Source: Polytrichum commune (taxonomy: Eukaryota; Streptophyta; Polytrichopsida; Polytrichales; Polytrichaceae). Taken from it: a DNA stretch of 64,000 nt. A program made the translations under genes and the position numbers. The DNA lies in contig OX485807.1 of the NCBI GenBank assembly GCA_950295325.1, positions 7,779,001-7,843,000 of the forward strand, written 5' to 3'. The notes under the pieces were generated by a model. That model was not told the DNA's origin, made no database searches, and was given only the letters and a program-made list of their open reading frames with translations. Positions 20,640 to 34,200 of this stretch are shown piece after piece (within the stretch, counting starts at the first letter, position 1; each line of letters begins with the position of its first letter).

Positions 20640-22117
20640 CTTTGAGGGAGACATGGCTAGCAAATGTGCGGGTTATGATGGTGAGTCTGGGGTTCCCAAA
20701 AGGTTGTGAGGCTCAAATTGGAACAAGGATCATGTGCAAGTGGAATTTGACCATACCATTGGTTCTAATGACAATGGTGGGCATGAGGGTGGATTTGGTA
20801 AGGAAAATGGAGGAGTGCTTTGAAAAGGGCTCCCGCAAACCTAAAAAAAAAAAAACATTTGGGGCCTAGAATACCGAAAGCACCCAAAACCTTGGAGGGC
20901 ATTAATGTTGGATTGAAATTCCAATACGAAATGCTTGGAAGGTATTAATGTTGGAACGAATTTGGTGCTAATGAGGCACCTGGGGCCTCTTAAGGCCTAT
21001 GTGCGCTATTCATACGCATAAATGAAGGATACACCTAAAATGGACAAGCTTTCTAAGAAATGCATCTTTTTAGGTGGGGTTTTAAAAGCGGGTGGTGGAT
21101 GCCTTGTTTAAGTCCCCAAGGCTTCTTGAGGACATGGTGGGGACCATCAAGTTTGCAAGAGCATTGAAGCCGATGGTCCCAAAGAGAAGTTTGGCGGCGC
21201 ATCACCACAAGTGGCTTTAGCCAAAGTAGGTCCCAAAGAAATGAGTGCAAATTGTTTGGTCCATTTTACTTAGGCAAAACATGTTGGAGCCGCGGACGGA
21301 ATGTTGAAAGGTGGCTTTATGCTTCCAAAGCAAATCATACTTGTGCCGCAGACGGAATGTTGGGAGGTGGGTTTGTCCTACCAAGGCAATTCATGTTCGT
21401 GCCGCAGACGGAGTGTGGGAAGGTGGCTTTGTGCTACCAAGGCAAAACATGTTTGTTTTGCGGACAAACTATTAGAAATTGGTTTTGTGGCACCAAACCA
21501 ATTTGTCCCGCGGACGAAATGTTTAAAGTTGGCTTTGCGGACCAAGCCAAGCCAAGTTGCCGAGGACCGAATGTAAAACGATGGCATTGTAGCCTAGGCT
21601 AGTAGCCTTTAGCCAAGGCCAAGTTTTTTGTACCTTGAGGCTCAAATGAATGGGAGAATTGTCTCATGGGTTGACAAAGAGGCAAGCCATTCCTTCTTGA
21701 GCCCAAAACTCACAAGGGAGTTGGGGCTTGCCGATTGATAGAGCGGGCAAACCCACCAAGGTGCGGTTTGGAAAGGGCAAACCGCATGAGACAAAGGAGG
21801 CCGCGATGCATGTAACCTTTCAATGTGGGACATTGGATTTTTGTCAAAATTTCACACCAAGTGAAATAGATGAAATGCATGTCATTGTGAAGGCCGCCTT
21901 CTTTGAAACTCACATGATAGATGTGAGGTGCAAGCCGGTGTGCTTGCGGTGCATTATGATGTGTCATAATGGCAAAGAATTGAAGTTCAAATTGACAAGG
22001 ACTCCTATGGTAGGAGGACCTAAGTTGAATTTGGTCTTAATGGACCAAATGAAAAATAGAAAGCATAATGGTCGTGGTTCAATTGGAGCAACTCCAAGGA
22101 ACGTATGGGGAGGCTAG
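20640..22117 (+). pseudogene. Element C gag-protease remnant
   Basis: Gag traces (20640-21190) are followed by six ~55-bp units (marks near 21290, 21346, 21402, 21458, 21508, 21560). A protease-like region then reads WVDKEASHSFL at about 21670 and continues through the 129-residue frame 21728-22117. Catalytic DTG is replaced by DKE. Stops and shifts separate the parts. Confidence 0.7.
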
Positions 22118-24122
22118 GAAAGATGGGCCTCCCCCAAACAACATTGGTGTGATGTTGGTGAGATACAAGGATGTATTCACCAATGTGTTGCCCAAAAAAA
22201 AAATTGCCGCCAAGGAGTGAAAAATAACTTTGCTCAACGAGAGATTGAGTTCTTGAGGTATGTGGTGACAAAGGAAGTTGGTGGACGAACATGAAGAATG
22301 TCAAGGCAATCCAAAAGGAGAATTGGCCCTTCATTCAAAAGGGCTTAGGTTATTTGTTGGCCTAGCCAATTAGTACCACAACTTCATTCGGGAGTTTTCT
22401 AAGGTTCCTAGGACCTTATTCAACTTATTGAGGAAAATGGCTATCCCAAGAGTGGGATGAGCCTTGTCACCAAGCCTTTGGGGGGCTCAAAAACAAGTTC
22501 TCTTCGCCGCCTGTGCTTAAGTTCGCGGACTTTAACAAACCTTTTGAGGTGCATATGGGGGCGAGTAATTTTACCATTGGCGGATGTTGATCCGAGATGG
22601 ATGCCCATTGCATATGGGAGCATTAAGCTTAATGGTTGTCGAACCTAGTGCGATTTGTGAAAGAAAGGGCTATCCCAAGAGTGGGATGAGCCTTGTCCCC
22701 AAGTCTTTGGGGAGCTTAATACAAAGTTGTCTTTGCCACCCGTGTTCAAGTTCGCGGAGCTTGACAAACCTTTTGAGGTGCATACGGGGGGGGGGGGGGG
22801 GGGGGCGAGTGACTTTGCCATTGGCGGATGGTTAACGTAAGATGGATGGCCATTGCATATGAGAGCGTTAAGCTTGATGGTTATCCGACCTTATCCGACT
22901 TGTGGAAGAAATGGCTATCCCAAGAGTGGGAGGAGCCTTGCCACCAAGTCTTTGGGGAGCTTGAGAGCAAGTTCTCTTAGACGCCCGTGTTCAAGTTCGC
23001 GGAGCTTGACAAACCTTTTGAGGTGCATACGGGGGTGAATGACTTTGCCAATGGCGGATTGTTGATTTAAGATGGATGGCCATTGCATATGGGAGCATGA
23101 AGCTCGATGGTTGTCAAAGAAGACAACCAACTCATGCCAAACAACTTCCTTGCCGTAGTGCATTACTTGAAGATGTGGCAACACTATTTGGGGTCGTACA
23201 AAGCAAAGGTCTATATGGACAATATGTCCTAAAAGAATTTTGACATTCAAGCGCAAGTGAGCGCCAAGTCATTGCGGTGGCATGATAGTTTGGCGCTTAT
23301 GAACGTGGATTTGATCCACAAACCGGACCGTGGAAATGTGGTGCCGGATGCGCGAAGTAGACCGGAAGAGTTCCAAGCAATGAGAACCATCCAAACCTTG
23401 TGGCTAATGTGTGCCGGCGAAGGAAACTTGTAATGCAAGATACGGGAGGGGTAAATTAACTACCCCAAAGCACAAAAGCTTTTAGGTGAGCTTCGCAAGA
23501 GCAAGGTGCTCAAAGAGGTTAAGTTGGTGGACGGATTGTTCAAGTGCAAACAAAGTTGGGTGTATGTGCCACAAGGCAAGTTGAGGCTATCGGTTTTGAA
23601 GGAGGAATATGATAGTCCTATTGCCGGCCATAAAGGAGAAAGAAACAACCGCCATAGAATGGTGTCAAAGAGGTACCATTGGGGGTGCATAAAGGAGGAT
23701 ATAACCCACTTTGTGAAGGCGTGAATAAAGTGCCAAGTGAACCGAACCTCTTACCAAAAGCAAGGCGGTTTCTTGCAACCGTTGCCTATCCCGTCGGCGT
23801 CATGGCATAGTATGTGCATGGACTTGATCACAAGTTTGCCGGAGTCACATGGGTATGATGCCATCTTGTTGATGGTAGAGCGGTTTGCCAAGTTGGCACA
23901 CATGGTGCCGATTGTGGGAACCGCCACCGCGTTGGAGACCGCATAGCCTTTTCTCAAAGGATGGTTGAGGCACCACGGGTTGCCAAGAGTGATTGTGTGG
24001 GATCAAGATTCAAAGTTCATAAGTGCATTTTCAATGCATTTCTCTAAGGAGGTCGGAATGAAACTAAGGTTTAGCACGGCCTTGCATTCCCAAATGGATG
24101 AGAAAACGGAGCGTGTGAATGG
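22118..24122 (+). pseudogene. Element C RT/RNase H/integrase remnant (5' side)
   Basis: Contains the RT entry word RYKDVF, no palm, and the exit phrase FVGLAN. RNase H repeat units follow at about 22440-23060 with a 20-G run at 22786-22805. The integrase zinc region is at 23506-23724 with TGA in place of the first Cys. The core frames are 23737-23946 (MDLITSLPES) and 23965-24122 (WDQDSKF, ERVNG). Element D interrupts right after the catalytic Glu. Confidence 0.75.
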
Positions 24123-25099
24123 TGTCACAACCCTTGCTAGCCCCCCCTTGACCATCTTGCCAATTTTCAATTCTAGCAAAGGTTACGAGTGGCTAACCCT
24201 TCGCATACCGCCATGCTAATGGTTAACTCTTCTTACCCCGGACCATATAATTCAAAGGAGGGGAACCAACCCTCCTACTTTGCTTTCGGGACTCACCCCT
24301 TAATCGGTAACCCATTTCCCCAATGTGGACTTCCATCCATGGAAGTCCAATCCTATGTTGATCATCGCGTTGCCGGAGCAACACTACAACAACCCGAAGC
24401 ATACTAGGCAACTATGGCCTCACAATAGGCCAAAGCCCATGGAGGCCTTGCCGTTCGGCCTCGGGTGGGTGAGGCCACACCACCTCACCCATATAAGCCT
24501 CTAGGACTCTACGCGGGGCCCCTACCCCACCGTCAACCAACCTCTTGTCTCTCCACCAAGAGTTGGGGCCAAGTGGACACTTTCCCTTAGCCGCTGGGCC
24601 TAGAAGCCCCCATCAGCTTCAGACCATCATAACTTCCTTGTATGATGTCTGATTCCAACAACCAACCACTCCATGTTCATCTACGCTTCACGTAGATGCC
24701 GATGGACTCCTCATTTGCCCCATTCGGGCAAGTCTTGAGGAAGTTATGCCTGTTTGAACCTTGGCAGTCCCGGGAATCACTCCCAGGCACTGCTGTACCA
24801 GGGCGCTGTCCGGGGACAGCGCCCCACTCAAATGGCCATAACTCCTAGCTCACACCTCCGATTGAGGTGATCTTGAGCATTCTAGAATCATCACGCCATG
24901 AGCTACGCATAACTCATGGCCTTACCCTTGTGCCTCCTAGTCTTCGTGGGTGGGAGGCGTTCCCAACGCCCGGGGCCCTCACCCACACTAGGATCACTTG
25001 GGCCCTCTCACCAACGGCGCCACAAGTCCCGGGTGTCACTCCGGGGTCCCCCTTGTGCCCATGGTGTTTCGGCCACTCCTCATGGAGAGGTGCGCGACA
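24123..25099 (-). repeat. 3' LTR of D-type in the chimeric element
   Basis: 977 bp. Begins TGTCAC rather than TGTCGC, a single CpG change relative to the D 5' LTR. Exact copy at 40907-41883. Confidence 0.92.
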
Positions 25100-26343
25100 C
25101 TCACCCCCACCAAACGGAGTCGATGCCCTCATCGACTATACTCGTAGTCGGCACACCAATTCTCAAGTTGCCATCCTCTATGGTGCGGCATTGTGTTTAC
25201 CTTAGGGCGCGACCCCCACAATGCATCTTCAAATTTGGCATAGTCCCAAAGGTGTCGTTACTAGGTGTTCCATTAGCGACCTTGGATCTCTCCTCCAAGG
25301 ACCTAACCTATACTAGACCCACCTACTTTGGGACTCACTTGGGTTGCCCCTCCTTTGGGGCCTCCCCCGTTAGGCTCCACTAGCCTAACGTGACACATCT
25401 AGGCGAGACCTCAACGCTTCCACTAAGTTGTCTCGGTTGCAACTCCGAGATGGCTTTCCATTGTTAAGCCACGCCTCGATCGCACGGGGGTGATGCCAAG
25501 TCCCGCCCGACTCGGTTCCCACTTTGCTCTTTCGAGACATGGGTTCATGACTCCCATGCGCCAACTCTCGTTAGCTCGCGGGTAGCACTTTTATGAGCAC
25601 GCGCCATCACCTTGTCCCCGCCCGGACAAGCCCACAACTAAGAAGTTTCTTGGTTTTATCCAAGGCCCCTCCAAGCCATGGCCCCCAATTACTCGGCTTA
25701 CCCAACCTAGTTTGGCATATCTATTCCCCCTCTTCCATTAACCAAGCACAAGTACAAGACTAGGACCTCATCTCATACTTTTCTCTTTGCACCACTAAAG
25801 TTTGGACTTTATTTCCTCAAGCCAAAGAACAAGTTCATGTTGTGGAGCAATTAACCTCGAAGCTAAGTGTGCAACTAGCGTCTCTCCCCCACTAAAGGAG
25901 ATTGATGTCCTCATCAATGCCTACGCTTCATTTTATTGGAATCCTTAGCCTTAGTTTCTTCAAAGTGCTTCACCAATTCATTGGTGTTCACCATGTCTCT
26001 TGCCGCCAACCAAGCGGTTTGTTTCTCATGGTATCCTCAACATTTCACCAAGTACTCCTTTGTACATTTTCTTTCATTTTCACTTGGGCTTCCTACACTT
26101 GAGGATGCCCTCCTACCTCATGTTTCAAATGACGTCCACAAGGTCGGGACGTGGCCTAATCACTTGCTTGTGTTCGGGACACAAGGTGTCGTCCTAAAAT
26201 GACTTTCGTAATGAGACATGAAATGTCGGATGCACTTTGATCTCCGGCGGTAATTCCAACTTATATATGTCCTTGACCACTTGTTCCACAATGGGAAACG
26301 AAGCTCCAATTTTGGACATGAACTTTGGAGTGAGGCCTTCCGG

Positions 26344-29300
26344 CTAAGTGAAGTTGTTCACATTCAACAACGCCTTTTGGCCCACCTCATTCTCCACTTC
26401 GCGTCTTCCGGCATTGACTTGCACTCCGTAGCACCTTCGGGCTTTCTCCACCAACAACTTGGTCATCTCCAAGACTTGTTCACGCTTCTTGGCCAAGTCC
26501 TCACCATCTTGGTTGAACTCTAGTGTTGAATGTGCCCCCTCGAGAGCTAGGTTAATAGGTTGGAGCGCATCCACTCCATAAGCCACCACCAAAGACCACC
26601 CCTTGGTAGCCAAGTGCGTGGCTACATTGCAATTACACTCCGCTCGACCCACATAGTCCGCCCAATCTCCTTGGTCCGCCCCCACCCAGTTCCTCAAGTA
26701 TTGCTTCAAGATTCCATTCACACGCTCCGATTTCCCATTCATTTGGGAATGCAAGGTCGTGCTAAACCTTAGTTTCATTCCGACCTCCTTAGAGAAATGC
26801 ATTGAAAATGCACTTGTGAACTTTGGATCTTGATCCCACACAATCACTTTTGGCAACCCGTGGTGCCTCAACCATCCTTTGAGAAAAGGCTATGCGGTCT
26901 CCAACGCGGTGGCGGTTCCCACAATCGGCACCATGTGTGCCAACTTGGCAAACCGCTCTACCATCAACAAGATGGCATCATACCCATGTGACTCCGGCAA
27001 ACTTGTGATCAAGTCCATGCACATACCATGCCATGGCGCCAACGGGATAGGCAACGGTTGCAAGAAGCCGCCTTGCTTTTGGTAAGAGGCTCGGTTCACT
27101 TGGCACTTTGATTCAAGCCTTCACAAAGTGGGCTATATCTTCCTTTATGCACCGCCAATGGTACCTCTTTGACACCATTCTATGGCGGCTTTTTCTTTCT
27201 CGTCTATGGCCGGCAATAGGACTATCATATTCCTCCTTCAAAACCGATAGCCTCAACTTGCCTTGTGGCACATATAGCCGACTTTGTTTGCACTTGAACA
27301 ATCCGTCCACCAACTTAACCTCTTTGAGCACCTTGCTCTTGCGAAGCTCACCTAAAAGCTTTTGTGCTTTGGGGTAGTTAATTTACCCCTCCCGTATCTT
27401 GCATCACAAGTTTCCTTTGCCGGCACACATTAGCCACAAGGTTTGGATGGTTCTCATTGCTTGGAACTCTTCCGGTCTACTTCGCGCATCCGGCACCACA
27501 TTTCCACGGTCCGGTTTGTGGATCAAATCCACCTTCATAAGCGCCAAACTATCATGCCACCGCAATGACTTGGCGTTCACTTACGCTTGTATGTCAAAAT
27601 ACTTTTAGGACACATTGTCCATGTAGACCTTTGCTTTGTGCGACCCCATATAATGTCGCCACATCTTCAAGCAATGCACTACGGCAAAGAAGTTCTTTGT
27701 CATGAGTTGGTTGTCTTCTTTGACAACCATCGAGCTTTATGCTCCCATATGCAATGGCCATCCATCTTACACATAATCCACCATTGGCAAAGGCACTCAC
27801 CCCGGTATGCACCTCGAAAGGTTTGTCAAGCTCCGCGAACTTGAGCACGGGCGGCGAAGAGAACTTGGTGTTAAGCTCCCCAAAGACTCGTGACAAACAT
27901 CATCTCACTCTTGGGATAGCCATTTCTTCCACAAGTCGCACAAGGTGGGACAACCATCGAGCTTCATGCTCTCATATGCCATGGCCATCCATCTTGCCTC
28001 AACATCCGCCAATGGTAAAGTCACTCGCCCCCGTATGCACCTCAAAAGGTTTGTCAAACTCCGCGAACTTGAGCACAGGCGGCGAAGAGAACTTGCTCTT
28101 AAGCTTCTCAAAGACTTGGTGGCAAGGCTCATCCCACTCTTGGGATAGCCATTTCTTTCACAAGTCGCACAAGGTTTGACAACCTTTAAGCTTAATGCTC
28201 CCATATGCAATGGGCATCCATCTTGGATCAACATCCGCCAATGGTAAAGTTACTCGCCCCCGTATGCACCTCAAAAGGTTTGTCAAATTTCGCAAACTTG
28301 AGCACGGGCGGCGAAGAAAACTTGGTCTTAAGCTCCTTAAAGACTTGGTGGCAAAGCTCGTCCCACTTTTGGGATAGCCATTTCTTGCATAAGTTGGACA
28401 AGGTCGGACAACCATCGAGATTCATGCTCTTATATGCAATGGCCATCCATTTTGCCTCAACATCCGCCAATGCTAAAGTCACTCGCCCCCGTATGCACCT
28501 CAAAAGGTTTGTCAAAGTCCGCGAACTTAAGCACGGGCGGCGAAGAGAACTTGTTTTTGAGCCCCCCAAAGGCTTGGTGACAAGGCTCATCCCACTCTTG
28601 GGATAGCCATTTTCCTCAATAAGTTGAATAAGGTCCTAGCAACCTTAGAAAACTCTCGAATGAAGTTGTGGTACTAATTGGCTAGGCCAACAAATGACCT
28701 AAGCCCTTTTGAATCAAGGGCCAATTGTCCTTTTGGATTGCCTTGACATTCTTCATGTTCGTCCACCAACTTCATTTATCACCACATACCTCAAGAGCTC
28801 AATCTCTCGTTGAGCAAAGTGATTTTTCACTTCTTGGCGGTAATTTTTTTTTGGGCAACACATTGGTGAATACATCCTTGTATTTCACCAACATCACACC
28901 AATGTTGTTTGGGGGAGGCCCATCTTTCCTAGCCTCCCCATACGTTCCTTGGAGTTGCTCCAATTGAACCACGACTATTATGTTTTTTTTTTTTTTTTAT
29001 TCGGTCCATTAAGACCAAATTCAACTTAGGTCCTCCTACCATAGGAGTCATTGTTAATTTGAACTTCAATTCTTTGCCATTATGACACATCATAATGCAC
29101 CGCAAGCACACCGGCTTGCACCTCACATCTATCATGTGAGTTTCAAAGAAGGCGGCCTTCACAATGACATGCATTTCATCTATTTCACATGATGAGAAAT
29201 TTTGACAAAAATCCAATGTCCCACATTGAAAGGTTACATGCATCGCGGCCTCCTTTGTCTCATGCGATTCGCCCTTTCCAAACCGCACCTTGGTGGACTT

Positions 29301-30285
29301 GCCCGCTCTATCAATCGGCAAGCCCCAACTCCCTTGTGAGTTTTGGGCTCAAGAAGAAATGGCTTGCCTCTTTGTCAACCCATGAGACATTTCTCCCATT
29401 CATTTGAGCCTCAAGGTACAAAAGACTTGGCCTTGGCTAAAGGCTACTAGCCTTGGCCACAATGCCATCGTCTTACATTCGGTCCTCGGCAACACCATGA
29501 GTTTGGCTTGGTCCGCAAGGCCAACTTTTAACACTCCGTCCGTGGCACAAATATGATCTAGCTTGGTACCACCAAGCCACCTTCTCACATTCCGTCCGCG
29601 GCACGAGCTAGCATGATTTGCCTTGGTATAATGGGCCAAACTACTTGCACTCATTTCCTTGGGACCTCTTTCGGCTAAACCCACTTTGTGGTGATGTGCC
29701 GCCCAACTTCTTCTTAGGACCATCGGCTTCAATGCTTTTCAAATCTTTATGATTCGCACTACGTCCTCAAGAAGCTTTGGGGTCCTGAACATGGTTTTCA
29801 CTACCCGCTTTTGAAACCCACCTAAAACGATGCATTTTTTAGAAAGCTCGTCCATCCTAGATGTACCATTCATTTGGGTGTGAAATTCGCACATATACAC
29901 CTTAAGAGACCCCGCATGCCTCATGTGCCCCAAGTTCATTTCAACATCACCACCTTCTAAGCATTTCGAATTGGAATTTCAATCCAACATTAATGCCCTC
30001 CAAGGTTTTGGGTGCATTCGGTATTCTAGGCCCCAAATGTTTTTTTGAGGTGTGCGGGAGCCCTTTCAAAGGACTCCACCATTTTCCTTACTGAATCCAC
30101 CATCATGCCCACCATTGTCATGAGAACTAATGGTATGGTCAAATTCCATTTACACATGATCTTTGTTCCAATTTGAACCTCACAACCTTTTGGAAACCCC
30201 GGCTCACCATAATAACCCTCAGGTTTGATAGCCATGTCTCCCTCAAAGTGCTAGCTCAAATATTGGAACCCTGCTCTGATACCAA
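26344..30285 (-). pseudogene. Second copy of the element B internal region
   Basis: Exact repeat of B integrase (26344-27380), RNase H array (27384-28614), RT remnant, protease (28929-29404), gag (29739-30244) and PBS (30265-30284), all with the same stops as B. Confidence 0.85.
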
Positions 30286-30286
30286 G

Positions 30287-31267
30287 TGTCGCAACCCTTG
30301 CTAGGTCCCTTAATAATCTTGCCAATTTTCAATTCTAGCAAAGGTTACGAGTTGCTAACCCTTCGCATTCCGCCATGCTAATGGATAGCTCCTCTTACCC
30401 CGGACCAATAGTTCATAGGAGGGAACCAACCCTCCTACTTTGCTTTCGGGACTCACCCCTTAATCGGTAACCCATTTCCCCAATGTGGACTTCCATCCAT
30501 GGAAGTCCAATCCTATGTTGATCATCGCGTTGCCGGAGCAACACTACAACAACCCGAACCATACTAGGCAACTATGTCCTCACAATGGGCCAATGCCCAT
30601 GGAGGCCGTGCCGTTCGGCCTCGGGTGGGTGAGGCCACACCACCTCACCCATATAAGCCTCTAGGACTCTACACGGAGCCCCTACCCCACCGCCAACCAA
30701 CCTCTTGTCTCTCTACCAAGAGTTGGGGCCAAGTGGACATTTTCCCTTAGCTGCTGGGCCTAGAACCCCCCCCCCCCCCAGCAGCTTCAGACCATCATAA
30801 CTTCCTTGTATGATGTCTGATCATAACAACCAACCACTCCATCCTCATCTACGCTTCACGTAGATGCCGATGGACTCCTTGCTTGCCCCATTCGGGCAAG
30901 GCTTGAGGAAGTTATGCCTGTTTGAACCTTGGCAGTCCCGGGAATCACTCCCAGGCACTGCTGTACCAGGGCGCTGTCCCGGGACAGCACCCCACTCAAA
31001 TGGCCATAACTCCTAGCTCACACCTCCGATTGAGGTGATCTTGAGCATTCTAGAATCACCACGCCATGAGCTACGCATAGCTCATGGCCTCACCCTCATG
31101 CCTCCTAGTCTTTGTGGGTGGGAGGCGTTCCCAACGCCCGGGGCCCTCACCCACACTAGGATCACTTGGGCCCTCTCACCAACGGCGCCACAAGTCCCGG
31201 GTGTCACTCCGGGGTCCCCCTTGTGCCCATGGTGTTTCGGGCACTCCTCATGGAGAGGTGCGCGACA
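30287..31267 (-). repeat. B-type 5' LTR, second copy
   Basis: Exact copy of 13503-14483. Confidence 0.93.
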
Positions 31268-34200
31268 CTTGAGGATGCCCTCTTACCTCATGTTCCAAAT
31301 GACCTCCACAAGGTCGGGACGTGGCCTAATCACTTGCTTGTGATCGGGCCACAAGGTGTCGTCCTAAAATGACTTTCATAATGAGACATGAAATGTCGGA
31401 TGCACTTTGATCTCCGGCGGTAATTCCAACTTATACATGTCCTTGAACACTTGTTCCACAATGGAAAACGAAGCTCCAATTTTGGACATGAACTTTTGGA
31501 GCGAGGTCTTCCGGCTAAGTGAAGTTGTTCACATTCAACAACACCTTTTGGCCCACCTCATTCTCCACTTCGCGTCTTCCGGCATTTACTAGCACTCCGT
31601 AGCACCTTCGGGCTTCCTCCACCGACAACTTGGTCATCTCCAAGACTTGTTTACCATCCTTGGCCAAGTCCTCACCATCTTGGTTAAACTCTAGTGTTGA
31701 ATGTGCCCCCTCGAGAGCTAGGTTAATAGGTTGGAGCGCATCCACTCCATAAGCCACCACCAAAGACCACCCCTTGGTAGCCAAGTGCGTGGCTACATTG
31801 CAATTACACTCCGCTCGACCCACATAGTCCGCCCAATCTCCTTGGTCCGCCCCCACCAAGTTCCTCAAGTATTGCTTCAAGTCTCCATTCACACGCTTTG
31901 TTTTCCCATCCATTTGGGAATACACGGCCGTGCTAAACCTTAGTTTCAATACAACCTCCTTAGAGAAATGCATTGAAAATGCACTTGTCAACTTTGGATC
32001 TTGATCCCACACAATCACTCTTGGCAACCCGTGGTGCCTCAACCATCCTTTGAGAAAAGGCTATGCGGTCTCCAACGCGGTGGCGGTTCCCACAATCGGC
32101 ACCATGTGTGCCAACTTGGCAAACCGCTCTACCATCAACAAGATGGCATCATACCCATGTGACTCCGGCAAACTTGTGATCAAGTCCATGCACATACTAT
32201 GCCATGGCGCCGACGGGATAGGCAACGGTTGCAAGAAACCGCCTTGCTCTTGGTAAGAGGCTCGGTTCATTTGAACCTTGATTCAAGCCTTCACAAAGTG
32301 GGCTATATCTTCCTTTATGCACCGCCAATGGTACCTCCATGACACCATTCTATGGCGGTTTTTTCTTTCTCCTCTAAGGCCGGCAATAGGACTATCAAAT
32401 TCCTCCTTCAAAACCGATAGCCTCAACTTGCCGTGTGGCACATACACCCAACTTTGCTTGCACTTGAACAATCCGTCCACCAACTTAACCTCTTTGAGCA
32501 CCTTGCTCTTGCGAAGTTCACCTAAAAGTTTTTGTGCTTTTGGGGTAGTGAATTTACCCCTCCCGTATCTTGCATTACAAGTTTCCTTCGCCGGCACACA
32601 TTAGCCACAAGGTTTGGATGGTTCTCATTGCTTGGAACTCATCCGGTCTACTTCGCGCATCCGGCACCACATTTCCACGGTCCGGTTTGTGGATCAAATC
32701 CACCTTCATAAGCGCCAAACTATCATGCCACCGCAATGACTTGGCGCTTACTTGCGCTTGAATGTCAAAATTCTTTTAGGACACATTGTCCATGTAGACC
32801 TTTGCTTTGTGCGACCCCAAATAGTGTCGCCACATCTTCAAGCAATGCACTACGACAAAGAAGTTCTTTGTCATGAGTTGGTTGTCTTCTTTGACAACCA
32901 TCGAGCTTCATGCTCCCATATGCAATGGCCATCCATCTTACATCAACAATCCGCCATTGGCAAAGTTAATCAACCCCGTATGCACCTCAAAAGGTTTGTC
33001 AAGCTCCGCGAACTTGAGCACGGGCGTCTAAGAACACTTGCTCTCAAGCTCCCTAAAGACTTGGTGGCAAGGCTCATCCCACTCTTGGGATAGCCAATTC
33101 TTCCACAAGTCGGATAAGGTCGGATAACCATCAAGCTTAACGCTCTCATATGCAATGGCCATCCATCTTACATTAACCATCCGCCAATGGCAAAGTCACT
33201 CGCCACCCCGTATTCACCTCAAAAGGTTTGTCAAGCTCCGCGAACTTGAACACGGGTGGCAAAGACGACTTTGTATTAAGCTCCCCAAAGACTTTGGGGG
33301 CAAGGCTCATCCCACTCTTAAGATAGCCATTTCTTTCACAAGTCGCACAGGGTTTGACAACCTTTAAGCTTAATGCTCCCATATGCAATGGGCATCCATT
33401 TTGGATCAACATCCGCCAATGGTAAAGTCACTCGCCCCCGTATGCATCTCAAAAGGTTTGTCAAATTTTGCAAAATTGTGCACGGGCGTCTAAGAAAGCT
33501 TGCTCTTAAGCTCCTCAAAGACTTGGTAACAAGGCTCATCCCACTCTTGGGATAGCCATTTTTCCAACAAGTTGACTAAGGTCCTAGCAACCTTAGAAAC
33601 ACCTCGAATGAAGTGGTGGTAGTAGTTGGCTAGGCCAACAAATGACCTTAGCCCTTCTTTTGAGTCAAGGGCCAATTCTCCTCTTGGATTGCCTTGACAT
33701 TTGTCATGTTCATCCACCAACTTCCTTTGTCATCACATACCTCAAGAACTCAATCTCTTGTTGAGCAAGTTTTTTTTTTTTTTCACTCCTTGGCGGTAAC
33801 TCTTTGGGCAACACATTGGTGAATACATCCTTGTATCTCACCAACATCCCACCAAATGGTTTAGGGGAGGCCCATCTTTCCTAGCCTCCCCATAAGTTCT
33901 TTGGAGTTGCTCCAATTGAACTCCAACCATTATGTTTTCCATTTTGCATTTGGTCCATTAAGACCAAATTCAACTTGGATCCTCCTACCATAGGACTCCT
34001 TGTCAATTTGAACTTCATCTCCTTGTCATTATGACACATCATAATGCACCGCAAGCACACCGGCTTCGGCCTCACATCTATCATGTGAGTTTCAAAGAAG
34101 GTGACCTTTACAATGACATGCACCTTATTAATTTCAAATGGTGTGAAATTTTGACAAAATTCAATGTCCCACATTGAAAGGTTACATGCATCGCGGCTTC

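Larger units (their letters stand above)
19629..24122 (+). mobile_element. Element C, left part, first copy (truncated by the duplication)
   Basis: Plus-strand element: 5' LTR 19629-20602, PBS 20605-20624, gag traces to about 21190, ~55-bp array 21280-21580, protease-like frame to 22117, RT remnant, RNase H repeats, and integrase up to ERVNG at 24122. It stops at AATGG (24118-24122), the target site of element D. The matching 3' part is not in this unit; it follows the second copy (48141-50720). Confidence 0.9.
9430..26213. repeat. Tandem duplication unit, copy 1 (16,784 bp)
   Basis: Every base I compared from 9430 onward equals the base 16,784 positions later, through to 26248. The first difference to the left is at 9429 (C, against G at 26213). 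The unit runs from inside the integrase-end of B, through the rest of B, the right half of A, a 75-bp G3 fragment, the left half of C and the left end of D. Confidence 0.93.
24123..31267 (-). mobile_element. Chimeric D/B element at the duplication junction
   Basis: The left end (24123 to about 26230) is element D sequence, including its 977-bp 3' LTR (24123-25099). The right part (about 26230-31267) is an exact copy of element B, including the 981-bp 5' LTR (30287-31267). The flanking 5-mers do not match (AATGG left, CTTGA right), although each matches its parent element. This is the expected product of recombination between B and D. The switch lies within 26214-26248. Confidence 0.9.
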
